From IMG/VR virus record IMGVR_UViG_3300042302_000394, positions 124,001-188,000 of that record: a stretch of DNA of 64,000 bases, one strand, 5' to 3'. This DNA comes from a virus. A program made the translations under genes and the position numbers. A model generated the notes under the pieces. That model made no database searches. It was given only the letters and a program-made list of their open reading frames with translations, and had not been told where the DNA came from. Shown here piece by piece: positions 13,904-23,041 of this stretch (positions are counted from its first letter, which is position 1; each line of letters begins with the position of its first letter).

Positions 13904-16234
13904 TTATAATTTACAGGCTTCGCAATCATCATCGTACAATACTACATTATCTGCGGCATTGATTGCAATGGGGATAGATATGTTAGTGTTTGTTACATCT
14001 GCCTTTGCACCCATTTTATTAATTAAACTGTAATAGATTGTCTTAATGCCCCATTTGTAGGCTAACATTAAATTTTTAGCAATTAATGTACCCGGCACTT
14101 TTCCTCCAGCAAAATGTGCCGGGTTGTAGAATGTATTAGTGCTCAGGCTTTGATCAATGTAGGCAGCAAGCACAGCACTGGTCTTCAAATAGTCAACACA
14201 GTCCTTCTGATCCCACATCAACTGATAACGATTCTTTAGACGTTTGTACTCTGGCACGACTTGTACAAACGATCCAGCTTTCGATTCCTTTACAGAAATC
14301 AATTCCATCGGCATTTCAATTCCGTTGGTAGAGTTTAACACAACTGAACTGGACTCTACTGGTGCCACGGCCATTAAGGTAGCATTACGAATACCGTACT
14401 TGATCATTCTTTCACGTAATGGTTCCCAATCCATACTAGGAGTAAAGTCAGTTAATTCGTTAACTCCAGGTTTACGACGCTCCCAGGGAAACACTCCCTT
14501 ACCATAGTAAGTGTACTGACTACGTCCGCATGGGCCACGTTCTTGGGCAAGCTCGACACTCATTTCGGTTAGGTAGTATGCTTGGTGTTCCGTCCAACGC
14601 TTAACTTCAGCTAATGCTTCATCGGTCCCGTATTTGAAACTTTTACGTGCATGCCAGTAAGCAAGATTAGTAATGCCAACTCCAAGTGGTTCGAAGTCTT
14701 GATTAGCGAGTTTACTTTGTACACTTAAAAAATCTTGATATTGTAGTAAATTACTTAAACTTCGGACCAGCACACGACAGGCTTTTCTCATCTCTTGTGG
14801 GTTACGGAACGCTCCCCAGTTGATGCTGCCAAGAGTGCAAAGAGCAATTCGTCCCTCTGGATCTTCAATTCTCTGGAAAGGGCGGGTGGGTAAAAGTATC
14901 TCCTGGCATAAGTTTGATTGATATATTGGATCCAAGGTTGTATCAAATGGACCCTGGTTAATAACGTTGTCGATATTGACAAGATATATACGCCCCGTAT
15001 CAGTTCGCTCTTTAAGGATTCCATTTTTGAATATCTCATCCGCTGATACAACTTTCTTTTTCTTTGTCTTATCTTGTTCATATTGTAGATACAACTTTTC
15101 AAATTCTGCTGAGTCTCTGTAGTAGGCTTCGTATAGATCCGGAACTTCTGCTGGATCAAACAAACTCATTGTTTCGCCACGCTTATACCGATTCCAGAAC
15201 ATAGCATTAACAACAACACTATAGTCCATTTGGCGTACCCGCACTTCCTCGGTACCTTGGTTGTTCTTTAGAACAATAAGGTCCTCAAACTGATAATGCC
15301 AGATGGGAAAAGTTACTGTACAGCTAGCATTACGAATACCGCCTTGACTGCAACTGCGAAGGTCTGCAAACCATTTCTTTAAGAATGGTATCATACCCGT
15401 ATGCTTGATCTCACCGTTGCGAATAGGGGCCCCTAAGGGGCGGATTCTGCCAATTTCGAGACCAATTCCGGCTCGTTTTGAAGCATATTTGGCCATCATT
15501 TCGCCTGCGGCAAAGATCGAATCAAGAGTATCATCACTACTAATAAGTACGCAACTACTGAATTGTTTAGTTGTGGTGCCAAGGCCAGCAAGGACAGGGG
15601 TAGCTAAAGTAAAGTGGCCATCACTTGCACACTCATAATATTCCTTTACTAATTTTAGTCTTTTATCCTTAGATTCATTGTGAAAAGCTGTTGCGGCGGC
15701 AATAGCATAACGAACCTGAGGAGTTTCATAGATTATACCTGTAGCACGATTTTGTACTAGATACTTTTCAGCCAATTGTGCCACGGCTGCATAGGTATAG
15801 TTTTCATCTTTGCTATGATCAATGAATAGGTCAATAATATCCCATTCTTCTTGTGTATACCATTCTAGCAGATCACTAGTATACATACCTAGCTCTACAT
15901 TCTTTTTAACAATGCTGTATAGTTTAGGAGGATCATACTCTCCGTATACTTCTTTACGTAACATACTGACTTTTTGCCTGCCAGCTACCTGTTGATAGTT
16001 TACATTATTAATTTCTGGATTTTCTGTTTCGTCGATCAAGTCGACCATTGCTTTTAACAGTAGTTCGTCGATGGTTTTAGTGGTCATTCCGTCGTGTAGT
16101 TCAATCTGTGCCTTGATCTCAATCATGGATGGACTTACTCCATCTATACCTCTACACGAATATGCTACCTGTCTTTGTATCTTTGCTATGTCTAAGGGGA
16201 CACGATTCCCATTACGTTTAACCACTGTAATCAT
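13904..16234 (-). CDS. nrdA: Class I ribonucleotide reductase alpha subunit
   Basis: 776 residues. An N-terminal ATP-cone (about 1-90) implies dATP feedback control. The active site is complete: Cys228, Asn441, Cys443 and Glu445 (NLCQE), Cys466, and a C-terminal Cys771/Cys774 pair (CEAC) for reduction by glutaredoxin. The TIYYSLINK segment holds the two tyrosines of radical transfer. The start ATG follows AAAGGA, with a GTAAATAC box about 30 bases further upstream. It is the first gene of the nrdA-nrdB-iscU-iscA-grx operon. Confidence 0.95.
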   Translation of the reverse strand: MITVVKRNGNRVPLDIAKIQRQVAYSCRGIDGVSPSMIEIKAQIELHDGMTTKTIDELLLKAMVDLIDETENPEINNVNYQQVAGRQKVSMLRKEVYGEYDPPKLYSIVKKNVELGMYTSDLLEWYTQEEWDIIDLFIDHSKDENYTYAAVAQLAEKYLVQNRATGIIYETPQVRYAIAAATAFHNESKDKRLKLVKEYYECASDGHFTLATPVLAGLGTTTKQFSSCVLISSDDTLDSIFAAGEMMAKYASKRAGIGLEIGRIRPLGAPIRNGEIKHTGMIPFLKKWFADLRSCSQGGIRNASCTVTFPIWHYQFEDLIVLKNNQGTEEVRVRQMDYSVVVNAMFWNRYKRGETMSLFDPAEVPDLYEAYYRDSAEFEKLYLQYEQDKTKKKKVVSADEIFKNGILKERTDTGRIYLVNIDNVINQGPFDTTLDPIYQSNLCQEILLPTRPFQRIEDPEGRIALCTLGSINWGAFRNPQEMRKACRVLVRSLSNLLQYQDFLSVQSKLANQDFEPLGVGITNLAYWHARKSFKYGTDEALAEVKRWTEHQAYYLTEMSVELAQERGPCGRSQYTYYGKGVFPWERRKPGVNELTDFTPSMDWEPLRERMIKYGIRNATLMAVAPVESSSVVLNSTNGIEMPMELISVKESKAGSFVQVVPEYKRLKNRYQLMWDQKDCVDYLKTSAVLAAYIDQSLSTNTFYNPAHFAGGKVPGTLIAKNLMLAYKWGIKTIYYSLINKMGAKADVTNTNISIPIAINAADNVVLYDDDCEACKL

Positions 16235-16269
16235 GAGGTACTTCCTTTATTTTTCTTCTAAGCTGGTAT

Positions 16270-16704
16270 TTACCTGGGGGCAGTAACTTCAACTAGATTT
16301 TCTATCTTAAATGACCCGTTGACTTTATCAACTGGTACAGGTCCGTTGTCGTCATAATTGACAACCCACTTATCATCAATATAAACTAAATTATACTCTC
16401 TCGTTTGGTTGTTGTCTACTAAAGTGCGGACTTCAATGTTACTATCCTTAAATTTTTTTGTCAATTTAAGCGTCCAGCTAATCATTAGTGCTTTGGTAAA
16501 ATCGTCGTAGACGTTTTCTACAATAATTTCCCAAGGACTGGGCCAGCTTTGTTGATAGTAAGGATCAATTGATCTATTATATGGTATGAAGGGGGCATGG
16601 TGCCAAAAATCCCAAACTACCTGTAAGGGATTCTCAACCTCGTCTAATTTCCTTCTATGATTTGTCCACTCTGTTAATCTGTCATCTACAGGTTGGTTAA
16701 ACAT
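16270..16704 (-). CDS. Unknown aromatic-rich protein
   Basis: 144 residues after AAGGAAAAT. Trp/Tyr-rich N-terminal half (VVWDFWHHAPFIPYNRSIDP, then YYQQSWPSPWEII) and a strand-rich C-terminal half. Probably conserved among large environmental phages, with no known role. Between nrdA and a tail-fibre gene. No motif for catalysis is seen. Confidence 0.6.
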   Translation of the reverse strand: MFNQPVDDRLTEWTNHRRKLDEVENPLQVVWDFWHHAPFIPYNRSIDPYYQQSWPSPWEIIVENVYDDFTKALMISWTLKLTKKFKDSNIEVRTLVDNNQTREYNLVYIDDKWVVNYDDNGPVPVDKVNGSFKIENLVEVTAPR

Positions 16705-16711
16705 ATTTTCC

Positions 16712-18643
16712 TTACAGCATTAATTTATTTTGGAATTCAAGAACTACGGGAACTGTTATAACAGGACCAAAATTTGTGTCTGTATTTAAACTTGCACTAA
16801 TTTCGTAATAGCTTCCTGTATTATTTACGCTGACAAAGAACGCTAGGCCACCGTCTGAATTAATAAAGTTGTAATCGTCAGTGACCAATACATTAGGGTT
16901 TGCACTATCTTGTAGGTAAACACCTAGGTTACCCATTCTATCTAACTGTGAAGCAAAAGCTAAAATGTCAGTTGCCGCCAATGTAACAGTATTTGAAAAT
17001 GTGATCGTATTTGTATCATAATCAACCGCATCAATTACTGTATTAGGTGGAATAACTGAAGTTACTGTAGAAGCTACAAGAATTTCAACGGTAGAAAACT
17101 CTAACACTGAAGTAGTATCATTTATAGTAGCAGTGGTTCCGTTTATTGTGCCAATAATAACAGTAGCAGTACTTGCTCCTGCATTTTGTCTAAATGCACT
17201 GTACTTAATACCTAAATGTTGACTGTTGCCTGTAATAGGTAATCTTAAGAAGGTAGTTGCAGTGTTGCCAGGATAGATAGTTGCAGTGGTAACAAATACT
17301 TCGTCTAGTGTAGTTCTTCCGTCAACTAGAGGTCTATAATATGTAGTTAAAGGAGTGTTGATATATTGCTTATGAACAAGTGCTCGTCTAAAATGATCAT
17401 TGATGCTGGAGTTTTGATCAGATAAGAAACTAATAACCGCGCTGGCGGTTGATCCTATGTCACCGTATTCGTCATCGTGTCGTATGCCAACTCTTTCAAA
17501 AAAGTTGTTCTGACTTATTACATAACTACCTGTGTTAGAACCATTACTACCTACGTAAATAGCTTCTCGTTCTATAACATCAAATCTGTTGTTGGCAATT
17601 TTTACAAAGGTAGGTCCAACTAAGGCTGTTCCGTCTTTAGGATCATTAAATGTTACGCCTCTTACCAATGTATTAAATTCTGAGTTTTGAATCGTAATTG
17701 TTTTAATATCATGATTAGATATAACTCCAGAATAAAGACCATCAAAGGAACAATTGTCAATAATAGAATTAGCATGTGTTCCGTTTTCTGTCTTACCTCG
17801 TAGGTTTAATCCTACGTAACCTGATGTAGTTAATACTCCAGTTCCCGTTGTGTGATTGCCTTTAAACTCTACATTCCTAATTAACGAGTTGTCGGCACAG
17901 TCAAGACTTAACAAACTCATTGCTGATGTAACAGTTGTAGCTGTATTATACTGTAATGTAAGATCACTCATTTGAATGAATCTTGCAGTACCTGTAGTTA
18001 CAAAACCACCTGAGTCGAATGTAAGTGGGTTAAGGCCACTGACGGACCGACTATCCATTGTTTTAATCATAGCAGATGTATTCGTTGTCAAAACAAATAC
18101 AGTCTTTCCAATACCATCACCTATAATATTAGTATAAGCAGGAATATAAACAGTTCCTGTTATGTAATATGTACCGGCTGGAAAATACAACTTTTTAGCC
18201 GGATCAATATTGTACTTTGCATTATTTAAAAACAGCCTATCAATAGTAAATTGTAACCTATCTAGATCCCAATCATTACCATTGCCGTAAACTCCAAAAT
18301 CTCTTACACTAACAATATCATCTAATTTATCTTGTATAGTTCGATCCCATTCGGCACCACCATACTCAGTAATACCGTCAATTCCTGCCACAGCAGAAGC
18401 CGAACCTTCTCTATAGATATAAGTTGATGTTGTGAAACTAACTTGGAAGAAGTTCTTCAGATGATTTTCTGTTAGAATTTCTACATTTGCGTCACGTGAC
18501 CCACCGTCATCTCTTCTTAAGCCGACGAACAGACGTTCTGTATCAGCAGCCCAAGCAAATTCGCCACCTGCAAGTGCAGGTATTCCTGTTTGATTTTCTT
18601 GTCCTCTTCGGACCTGGATTTTTGCAATCTCGATGACAGCCAT
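16712..18643 (-). CDS. Tail fibre/spike with right-handed beta-helix
   Basis: 643 residues. An N-terminal module (IAKIQVRRGQENQTGIPALA, GEFAWAADTERLFVGL) of the kind that heads many phage receptor-binding proteins is followed by a pectate-lyase-like beta-helix (DIVSVRDFGVYGNG; repeated N-x-F/I turns such as NSEFNTLVRGVTF) and a beta-rich C-terminus. It probably binds or cuts a host surface polysaccharide. A GATAAATATC late box and hairpin lie upstream. Confidence 0.75.
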   Translation of the reverse strand: MAVIEIAKIQVRRGQENQTGIPALAGGEFAWAADTERLFVGLRRDDGGSRDANVEILTENHLKNFFQVSFTTSTYIYREGSASAVAGIDGITEYGGAEWDRTIQDKLDDIVSVRDFGVYGNGNDWDLDRLQFTIDRLFLNNAKYNIDPAKKLYFPAGTYYITGTVYIPAYTNIIGDGIGKTVFVLTTNTSAMIKTMDSRSVSGLNPLTFDSGGFVTTGTARFIQMSDLTLQYNTATTVTSAMSLLSLDCADNSLIRNVEFKGNHTTGTGVLTTSGYVGLNLRGKTENGTHANSIIDNCSFDGLYSGVISNHDIKTITIQNSEFNTLVRGVTFNDPKDGTALVGPTFVKIANNRFDVIEREAIYVGSNGSNTGSYVISQNNFFERVGIRHDDEYGDIGSTASAVISFLSDQNSSINDHFRRALVHKQYINTPLTTYYRPLVDGRTTLDEVFVTTATIYPGNTATTFLRLPITGNSQHLGIKYSAFRQNAGASTATVIIGTINGTTATINDTTSVLEFSTVEILVASTVTSVIPPNTVIDAVDYDTNTITFSNTVTLAATDILAFASQLDRMGNLGVYLQDSANPNVLVTDDYNFINSDGGLAFFVSVNNTGSYYEISASLNTDTNFGPVITVPVVLEFQNKLML

Positions 18644-18646
18644 AAA

Positions 18647-18670
18647 AAATATCCCCGTTATGGGATATTT
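18647..18670 (-). terminator. Hairpin between nuclease and fibre genes
   Basis: Minus strand: AAATATCCC-ATAACG-GGGATATTT followed by TTT, a nine-pair AT-rich stem. It lies just after the stop of the RecB-like nuclease and could end that transcript. The 5' arm overlaps GATAAATATC (18664-18673), a late promoter box for the fibre gene. Confidence 0.45.
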
Positions 18671-18673
18671 ATC

Positions 18674-19399
18674 TTACTGAGTGAGCATTTGCTTTAAGCC
18701 CTGCATGCCTTTAGTGTAGTATTCTTCTACTTTTCCTAACCACATGTCTTCGTACTTGTTAAAGTTGTCTTTGTTTAGATCAAACTGCTGATACTGTAAA
18801 TCGCGGCTGCACATAAAAATAACACCCCTACGAATGTTAGTTCCGTAGACTTCATTATGTGCTAATATATAGGCAACTAACTGTACATAATAGTCCTCGA
18901 CCCACTCTGCTTTTTTAGGCTTGTTAGTCTGCTTATGATCGCATACTGCTGGCTCATCCTCGAATACTCCAACTAGGTCAGTAGTACCACTGTATAGTCC
19001 CGGGAAATACAGGCTCTGTTCCATGGCCCATACTTCGTTCATTTTACTCAGTCCGTTTTCAATGATGATATCAGCCATTTTATTAGCCTGCACATGCACT
19101 GGGTTATTACCGGGCTGTCGCTGTTCACCAATTAGGAATCGTTCTAAATTGGCGTGCATGGCTGTACCTACGCCTGCTGCCTCTGTGGTGATCTGTTGCG
19201 CTTTCTCAGCACCTACTCGTTTACGCCATTCAATCAAGTGCGTCTGATCTTTGGTGGCACTGAGGATAGTAGTTACGCTGGGTAGCTTTTCACCGTCAGG
19301 TGTTTGATAAACTCGTTTCCGTGTTACGGGATCATTTATCTGCTGACAATTTTTGTATTGGAATCGTTCAATGAACGGGGGAGGAGTATAAACTTGCAT
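18674..19399 (-). CDS. PD-(D/E)XK (RecB-like) exonuclease
   Basis: 241 residues with the family landmarks GVGTAMHANLERFL, YSGTTDLVGVFEDEPAVCDH, and KQTNKPKKAEWVEDYYVQLV; the Asp of TDLVG and DHK form the PD-(D/E)XK metal site, and the QLVAY helix follows. Such nucleases in T4-like environmental phages act in recombination or host DNA breakdown. The start lies seven bases after the -10 of a strong sigma70 promoter, so the mRNA should be almost leaderless. Confidence 0.75.
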   Translation of the reverse strand: MQVYTPPPFIERFQYKNCQQINDPVTRKRVYQTPDGEKLPSVTTILSATKDQTHLIEWRKRVGAEKAQQITTEAAGVGTAMHANLERFLIGEQRQPGNNPVHVQANKMADIIIENGLSKMNEVWAMEQSLYFPGLYSGTTDLVGVFEDEPAVCDHKQTNKPKKAEWVEDYYVQLVAYILAHNEVYGTNIRRGVIFMCSRDLQYQQFDLNKDNFNKYEDMWLGKVEEYYTKGMQGLKQMLTQ

Positions 19400-19406
19400 T
19401 ACTATA

Positions 19407-19435
19407 ATTATAGCATCGCAAGTTTATAAGGTCAA
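19407..19435 (-). promoter_or_regulatory. Sigma70 promoter abutting the RecB-like nuclease start
   Basis: TTGACC (19430-19435), 17-base spacer, TATAAT (19407-19412), then TATAGTA and the ATG. The expected transcription start is one base before the ATG. Confidence 0.75.
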
Positions 19436-19770
19436 ATATTTGGCGATAATTGTTTGGCGTTGCTAGATGCCATTGCATCTACTGCCGGGGAACCTGTGGG
19501 TTCTTGTGGTTGATTTGGATTTGCTTCGCCTGTATTAAGGATAACATTTCCTTGATCATCAATGTCTTGAATAACATCTCCTGCTGGATCTACTTCATTT
19601 TTAAGAGCAATTAACCCGTCTGGAGTACTAATTCCCAAACCAAATGGTCTAATTAGTTTTATGACAACAGCAAAAGGCAAAGTTGAACTTTGCCCTGCTC
19701 TATTTGCCTGTCCTTGAAGAACTGCTAAGACATCCCTAGCACTTCCTAAGTCTACTTCAAATAATCTCAT
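19432..19770 (-). CDS. Unknown 112-residue virion-type protein
   Basis: Begins MRLFEVDLGSARDVLAVLQG; the C-terminal half is Asn/Pro/Gln-rich and low in complexity. Its start overlaps the stop of the 437-residue gene by four bases. The N-terminus belongs loosely to the set of MR-x-x-E starts in this genome. Probably a capsid-internal or tail accessory protein; not recognised. Confidence 0.55.
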   Translation of the reverse strand: MRLFEVDLGSARDVLAVLQGQANRAGQSSTLPFAVVIKLIRPFGLGISTPDGLIALKNEVDPAGDVIQDIDDQGNVILNTGEANPNQPQEPTGSPAVDAMASSNAKQLSPNI

Positions 19771-21080
19771 TTTGCCAATTTAGACATAATGCTGTGAGAC
19801 TCGGCCAACTTGCGGGCAAAACGGCTTTCACGCATTTCTCGACCTGTTGTGCCCATGCCTGCTGCTGCATCACTAGCACCAAACTCGTCACCGGCCGGTG
19901 CAGGTGCATTCATATCGTCTGGTGCCGCAATATCCATGCTTGGATCATCTGTTGGCATACCTGCGTCCATGCCTGGCTCCATTCCCATATTGCCCATGTC
20001 TGGAGTAGCTTCGCCTGCCAACACTGCAACTGCGCCGCTTACTGCTTCACGCTGTTGTGTCAATACTTCTAGTGTTGCGCTCAGTGCCGGGCCTACGGAT
20101 GCCTTGAATGCTTCTGCTTCTTGTGCTCCAAAGTCTGCCTTGATAGCATCAGCCAATTCAATCATTGTCTTTGTCTGATATTGACCAACACGTTGCATCC
20201 AACTTGTAAAGTCATTGACCATGTCGCCTGCGGCTGTGATAGCCTTGGCCTTGCCTTCTTCGTCTTCTTGCAATAAGAACTGTAGGCTCTCATTTACAAA
20301 GTGAACGTTGTGGTTAAATTGGCTTTCTTTCATAGCCTTCTTAGCTTTCTTATCGCTGTCTGGTGCTTTAGGAGCATCCTTACCACCGTAGTTCTTGCCT
20401 GCTGTGTGCTTTAGACCTGTAGCAGTTTTAGTAATCTCGCCACCTGTGCTTGACTTCTTCTTCTCGCCTGCTTTCATACTGGCTGTACCAGCGGCTGCTT
20501 TCTTAGCATCGTCAACAGTTGGGAAACCTTCTTTGACTTTTTTGTCTTTAACGGCTTTCTTCATCGGTTCTTTTTTATTACCGTCTTTGTCCATGTCGAG
20601 GAAGTCTGGCTTAGATCCTTTACCTTCTTCAAATGGCTTGCCTGACTTGGCAGCAGCTTTAGCACGACTACCCCAGACTTCGTCCTTAGGGCTTTCTTTC
20701 TTGCCATCGCCGTCGTAGTCTTTAGCAGAGGTACCCTGTGAGTGAATCTTGTACTTAGGTGCTTTGACGCCCTTTTTAGCTTCACTTAGCTCTGTCATTT
20801 TGTCACGTAGTTTTTTGATGTCTTCACCTAGCATTTCTTTAATCCTTGTGTTGAGCAAGTCCAACATGGCCTTGTCTTTTTGGTATGTTTCGTTAGTTAG
20901 CAGATCGTTAATACCTGCACGTCCTTCTTGTTGGAACACCCTTGTGCGTAGTTTGTTACGCATATCTTCTAGCTGCTCTCTGTCATATTTGTCAAGATGA
21001 ACGTTAAGGCCAAACATTTTATTCATGTTTTCCTTTAGTTTAAAACTAGTAATTGTAGCTGAAAAATCTGTTGTCTTCAT
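19767..21080 (-). CDS. Large charged virion or scaffold-like protein
   Basis: 437 residues. A helical N-terminal part (to about 105) is followed by a long Lys/Asp/Gly-rich low-complexity region (DYDGDGKKESPKDEVWGSRA, FLDMDKDGNKKEP) resembling EF-hand-like loops, then a helical domain (about 255-345) and a Met/Pro/Gly/Asp-rich tail. Similar proteins in T4-like environmental phages are virion-associated. A second start at 21026 (MNKMFGLNVH) has the better ribosome binding site (AAAGGAAAAC); I keep the longer form. A prohead core or internal protein is plausible. Confidence 0.55.
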   Translation of the reverse strand: MKTTDFSATITSFKLKENMNKMFGLNVHLDKYDREQLEDMRNKLRTRVFQQEGRAGINDLLTNETYQKDKAMLDLLNTRIKEMLGEDIKKLRDKMTELSEAKKGVKAPKYKIHSQGTSAKDYDGDGKKESPKDEVWGSRAKAAAKSGKPFEEGKGSKPDFLDMDKDGNKKEPMKKAVKDKKVKEGFPTVDDAKKAAAGTASMKAGEKKKSSTGGEITKTATGLKHTAGKNYGGKDAPKAPDSDKKAKKAMKESQFNHNVHFVNESLQFLLQEDEEGKAKAITAAGDMVNDFTSWMQRVGQYQTKTMIELADAIKADFGAQEAEAFKASVGPALSATLEVLTQQREAVSGAVAVLAGEATPDMGNMGMEPGMDAGMPTDDPSMDIAAPDDMNAPAPAGDEFGASDAAAGMGTTGREMRESRFARKLAESHSIMSKLAK

Positions 21081-21110
21081 AGTGGTTCCGAAAGAATTGG
21101 TTAAATTTAT

Positions 21111-21581
21111 TTATCTAAACCGCATTAGTTTCTCGAAGACTTTCTTAACTTCAAACATGTGCTGATTCTTTTTGTGTCTTGCAATAATTGACTTTGTGTA
21201 CATCATTTCGGCTTTGTCTAGGTCTTTTTTACCTAGGCTGCGCTCAGCTAAATGAGTATGCAATTCTTCATCGAAATGTGCATGGCCATATTTTGTATCT
21301 GCCTGCATTATATTGTCATCTATATACTTGCCCAGTGCTAACCTGTTGGCCTGTATTGCTGCGGTTTGCGGTAAGTTTATACGATTAAGTATAACTTCAT
21401 TTTTAAAATCCAGTATGGAGTAAAATCCAGACCCTTCTTTTTTGATGCTGTACGAACCTATTTGAATAGATCCATCACGTTTCTTTACAGGAACAACAAT
21501 GCCCTGACGTTTAAGTGTTTCCTTAACATCAGTGCTGATTTGTTGAATCTTTAAATAAATTTCATCTGAAGTTATTTTCAT
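21111..21581 (-). CDS. Unknown 156-residue protein
   Basis: Alpha/beta protein starting MKITSDEIYLKIQQISTDVK. The middle contains a strand pair around KKRDGSIQIGSYSIKKEGSG; the end is helical and basic (KKVFEKLMRFR). It overlaps the 69-residue gene by 20 bases. It lies in a series of small genes that probably encode virion parts. No known family. Confidence 0.6.
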   Translation of the reverse strand: MKITSDEIYLKIQQISTDVKETLKRQGIVVPVKKRDGSIQIGSYSIKKEGSGFYSILDFKNEVILNRINLPQTAAIQANRLALGKYIDDNIMQADTKYGHAHFDEELHTHLAERSLGKKDLDKAEMMYTKSIIARHKKNQHMFEVKKVFEKLMRFR

Positions 21582-21771
21582 CTAATTTCTTTATAATTGA
21601 TCGGCTGTCATTACTTAGTTCATAGATGCCCTTGCGTACAAGGTTCTGAGCAATCCATTTATCTCGCTCGTCTAGTGCGTTGATAGTGGCTTCAGGGAAA
21701 CGCTTTACAAATTTTTGTTCTTCATTTGTAAGTGCAATTGAAACACCGTCTAAAAGTTGTGCAATTTTCAT
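21562..21771 (-). CDS. Unknown 69-residue protein
   Basis: Small helical protein (MKIAQLLDGVSIALTNEEQK...) of the type common in phage structural operons. GGAAC lies upstream of the ATG. The final codons overlap the next gene. No domain recognised. Confidence 0.55.
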   Translation of the reverse strand: MKIAQLLDGVSIALTNEEQKFVKRFPEATINALDERDKWIAQNLVRKGIYELSNDSRSIIKKLDENNFR

Positions 21772-21772
21772 A

Positions 21773-22189
21773 TTACATTGTTCCCTGTGCAGGAGTTGTT
21801 TGGCCTGGCAGGGTAGCAGGCTTTTGTCCCATTGGCTGACCTGGCTTTTGTGCAGATAATTGTTTTAGAGCAGTTGCAAATCCTTGATTCTTCATCATAG
21901 GATTAACTAGTTTACCTAACAGCTCTTGCTGATCAGGCCTTAATTGTTTAGGATTCTGCATGGCAACTTGCAGAGCGGATGTGGCATTGTTTAGATCTTC
22001 CGGGTTTGTAATACCCTGTGGCATCAACAACTTGGCCATCTTTTCTTGATCGGGATTTGTGGTTGCCTTATTATCAGTATTGGTCGGTGCAGATGATTGA
22101 CTAACTTGAGGAACCTGACCAGGAGTGCCTGCAGTTGAGCCCACACTGCCAATTGGTTGAATCTGCTCTAGAAGTTCGAATATACGCAT
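21773..22189 (-). CDS. Gln/Pro-rich unknown protein
   Basis: 138 residues starting MRIFELLEQIQPIGSVGSTA. The N-terminal helix with LLE resembles the capsid-targeting-like starts found elsewhere in the window; the rest is rich in Gln, Pro, Thr and Met, with a short helical part (about 55-110). Likely virion-associated. No Shine-Dalgarno sequence is evident; TATAAAATAAC directly precedes the ATG. Confidence 0.55.
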   Translation of the reverse strand: MRIFELLEQIQPIGSVGSTAGTPGQVPQVSQSSAPTNTDNKATTNPDQEKMAKLLMPQGITNPEDLNNATSALQVAMQNPKQLRPDQQELLGKLVNPMMKNQGFATALKQLSAQKPGQPMGQKPATLPGQTTPAQGTM

Positions 22190-22190
22190 G

Positions 22191-22496
22191 TTATTTTATA
22201 AATTTTAAGATAGTGTCAGCATGTGCTGTTGCCCAACCTAATACTATCATTCCGCCGGCAAACGTATACATCCACCTGTCTTTTAATCTTTCCATGGCAG
22301 ATATTTTTTTAGCCAGTTCCTCGTGCTGCTGGCAACTGGCCTGATACATAGTATCAAGTTTAACTCCTAGTTCATCACGAGTTTTATCTAGACAATCGTG
22401 CATTTCTTTTACATCGACTTTAAGATTGTCTAATTTTTCATCTAAGTTAGTGACCTTGGTCTCTACTATACCAAGTCGCTCTACTGTTGTTGCCAT
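22191..22496 (-). CDS. Coiled-coil plus membrane-anchor protein (holin-like)
   Basis: 101 residues: a heptad-rich coiled coil (about 5-72) and one C-terminal membrane segment (YTFAGGMIVLGWATAHADTI). This resembles XhlA-type haemolysin/holin partner proteins. It could anchor a complex at the inner membrane or support lysis. The gene starts after an AAGGAGAGC site. Confidence 0.55.
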   Translation of the reverse strand: MATTVERLGIVETKVTNLDEKLDNLKVDVKEMHDCLDKTRDELGVKLDTMYQASCQQHEELAKKISAMERLKDRWMYTFAGGMIVLGWATAHADTILKFIK

Positions 22497-22534
22497 TGAG
22501 GCTCTCCTTAATTTTTAAAACTGAAACTTACTAC

Positions 22535-22960
22535 TTAGTTATTGCCTTGGATTGCCTTGATGATGGTATTTTTAGTGGCGGCGTTTTTTAACTCAAACAT
22601 GGCCGTATCCATATTTATAGTTTCTGTCAATTTTTGGATAACGGGGACTCCGTTGACATCGTCGAGTAGTGCGCCAACTTCGTTGTTTCCTTCTATGTAA
22701 GCCCCACTACGATCTGGATAGAATCGGAATGTCCATACCCTGTGTTTGCCCTTGTATTGTGATCCAAATCCTAGATCCTTGATGTCGACTGTTTCCACAG
22801 TTGGACTAGCGTCATAGCTGATAATAGATCTAATCTCAACACATTGTCTCAGTGTTGTAAAGTTTCGATATTGATCGTGTGCTAGAACAGATCCTTGATT
22901 GGGTCTAGCGACTTTAGTGTCTGTAATGTCTACAAGTGTTTGAATTTCGATGGTTTGCAT
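22535..22960 (-). CDS. Conserved phage protein, unknown function
   Basis: 141 residues, strand-rich, starting MQTIEIQTLVDITDTKVARP. FRFYPDRSGAY and the C-terminal helix are typical of an unassigned group I recall in T4-like environmental phages. A CATAAATATC late box lies about 20 bases upstream. Structural or regulatory role unknown. Confidence 0.6.
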   Translation of the reverse strand: MQTIEIQTLVDITDTKVARPNQGSVLAHDQYRNFTTLRQCVEIRSIISYDASPTVETVDIKDLGFGSQYKGKHRVWTFRFYPDRSGAYIEGNNEVGALLDDVNGVPVIQKLTETINMDTAMFELKNAATKNTIIKAIQGNN

Positions 22961-22994
22961 AAAGTACCTATTTAATTACAGATATTTATGTCAA

Positions 22995-23020
22995 AGAAAA
23001 AGGACGCTAAAAAACGTCCT
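22995..23020 (-). terminator. Terminator downstream of the 134-residue gene
   Basis: Minus strand AGGACG-loop-CGTCCT followed by TTTTCTTT; it ends the transcript of the gene at 23042-23446 before the next late box. Confidence 0.8.
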
Positions 23021-23041
23021 TCTCTTATCTAAGTAATTAGA

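Noticed and set aside
11835-16234. Bacterial chromosome segment (nrd-isc operon)
   Set aside because: The operon runs directly into virion-type and PAAR-like genes with overlaps, and the flanks are fibre genes; a phage origin fits the whole window.
16493-16504. TTTGGTAAAA inside a coding gene as another operator copy
   Set aside because: Only ten of eleven bases match and it lies inside a gene without a promoter nearby; treated as chance.
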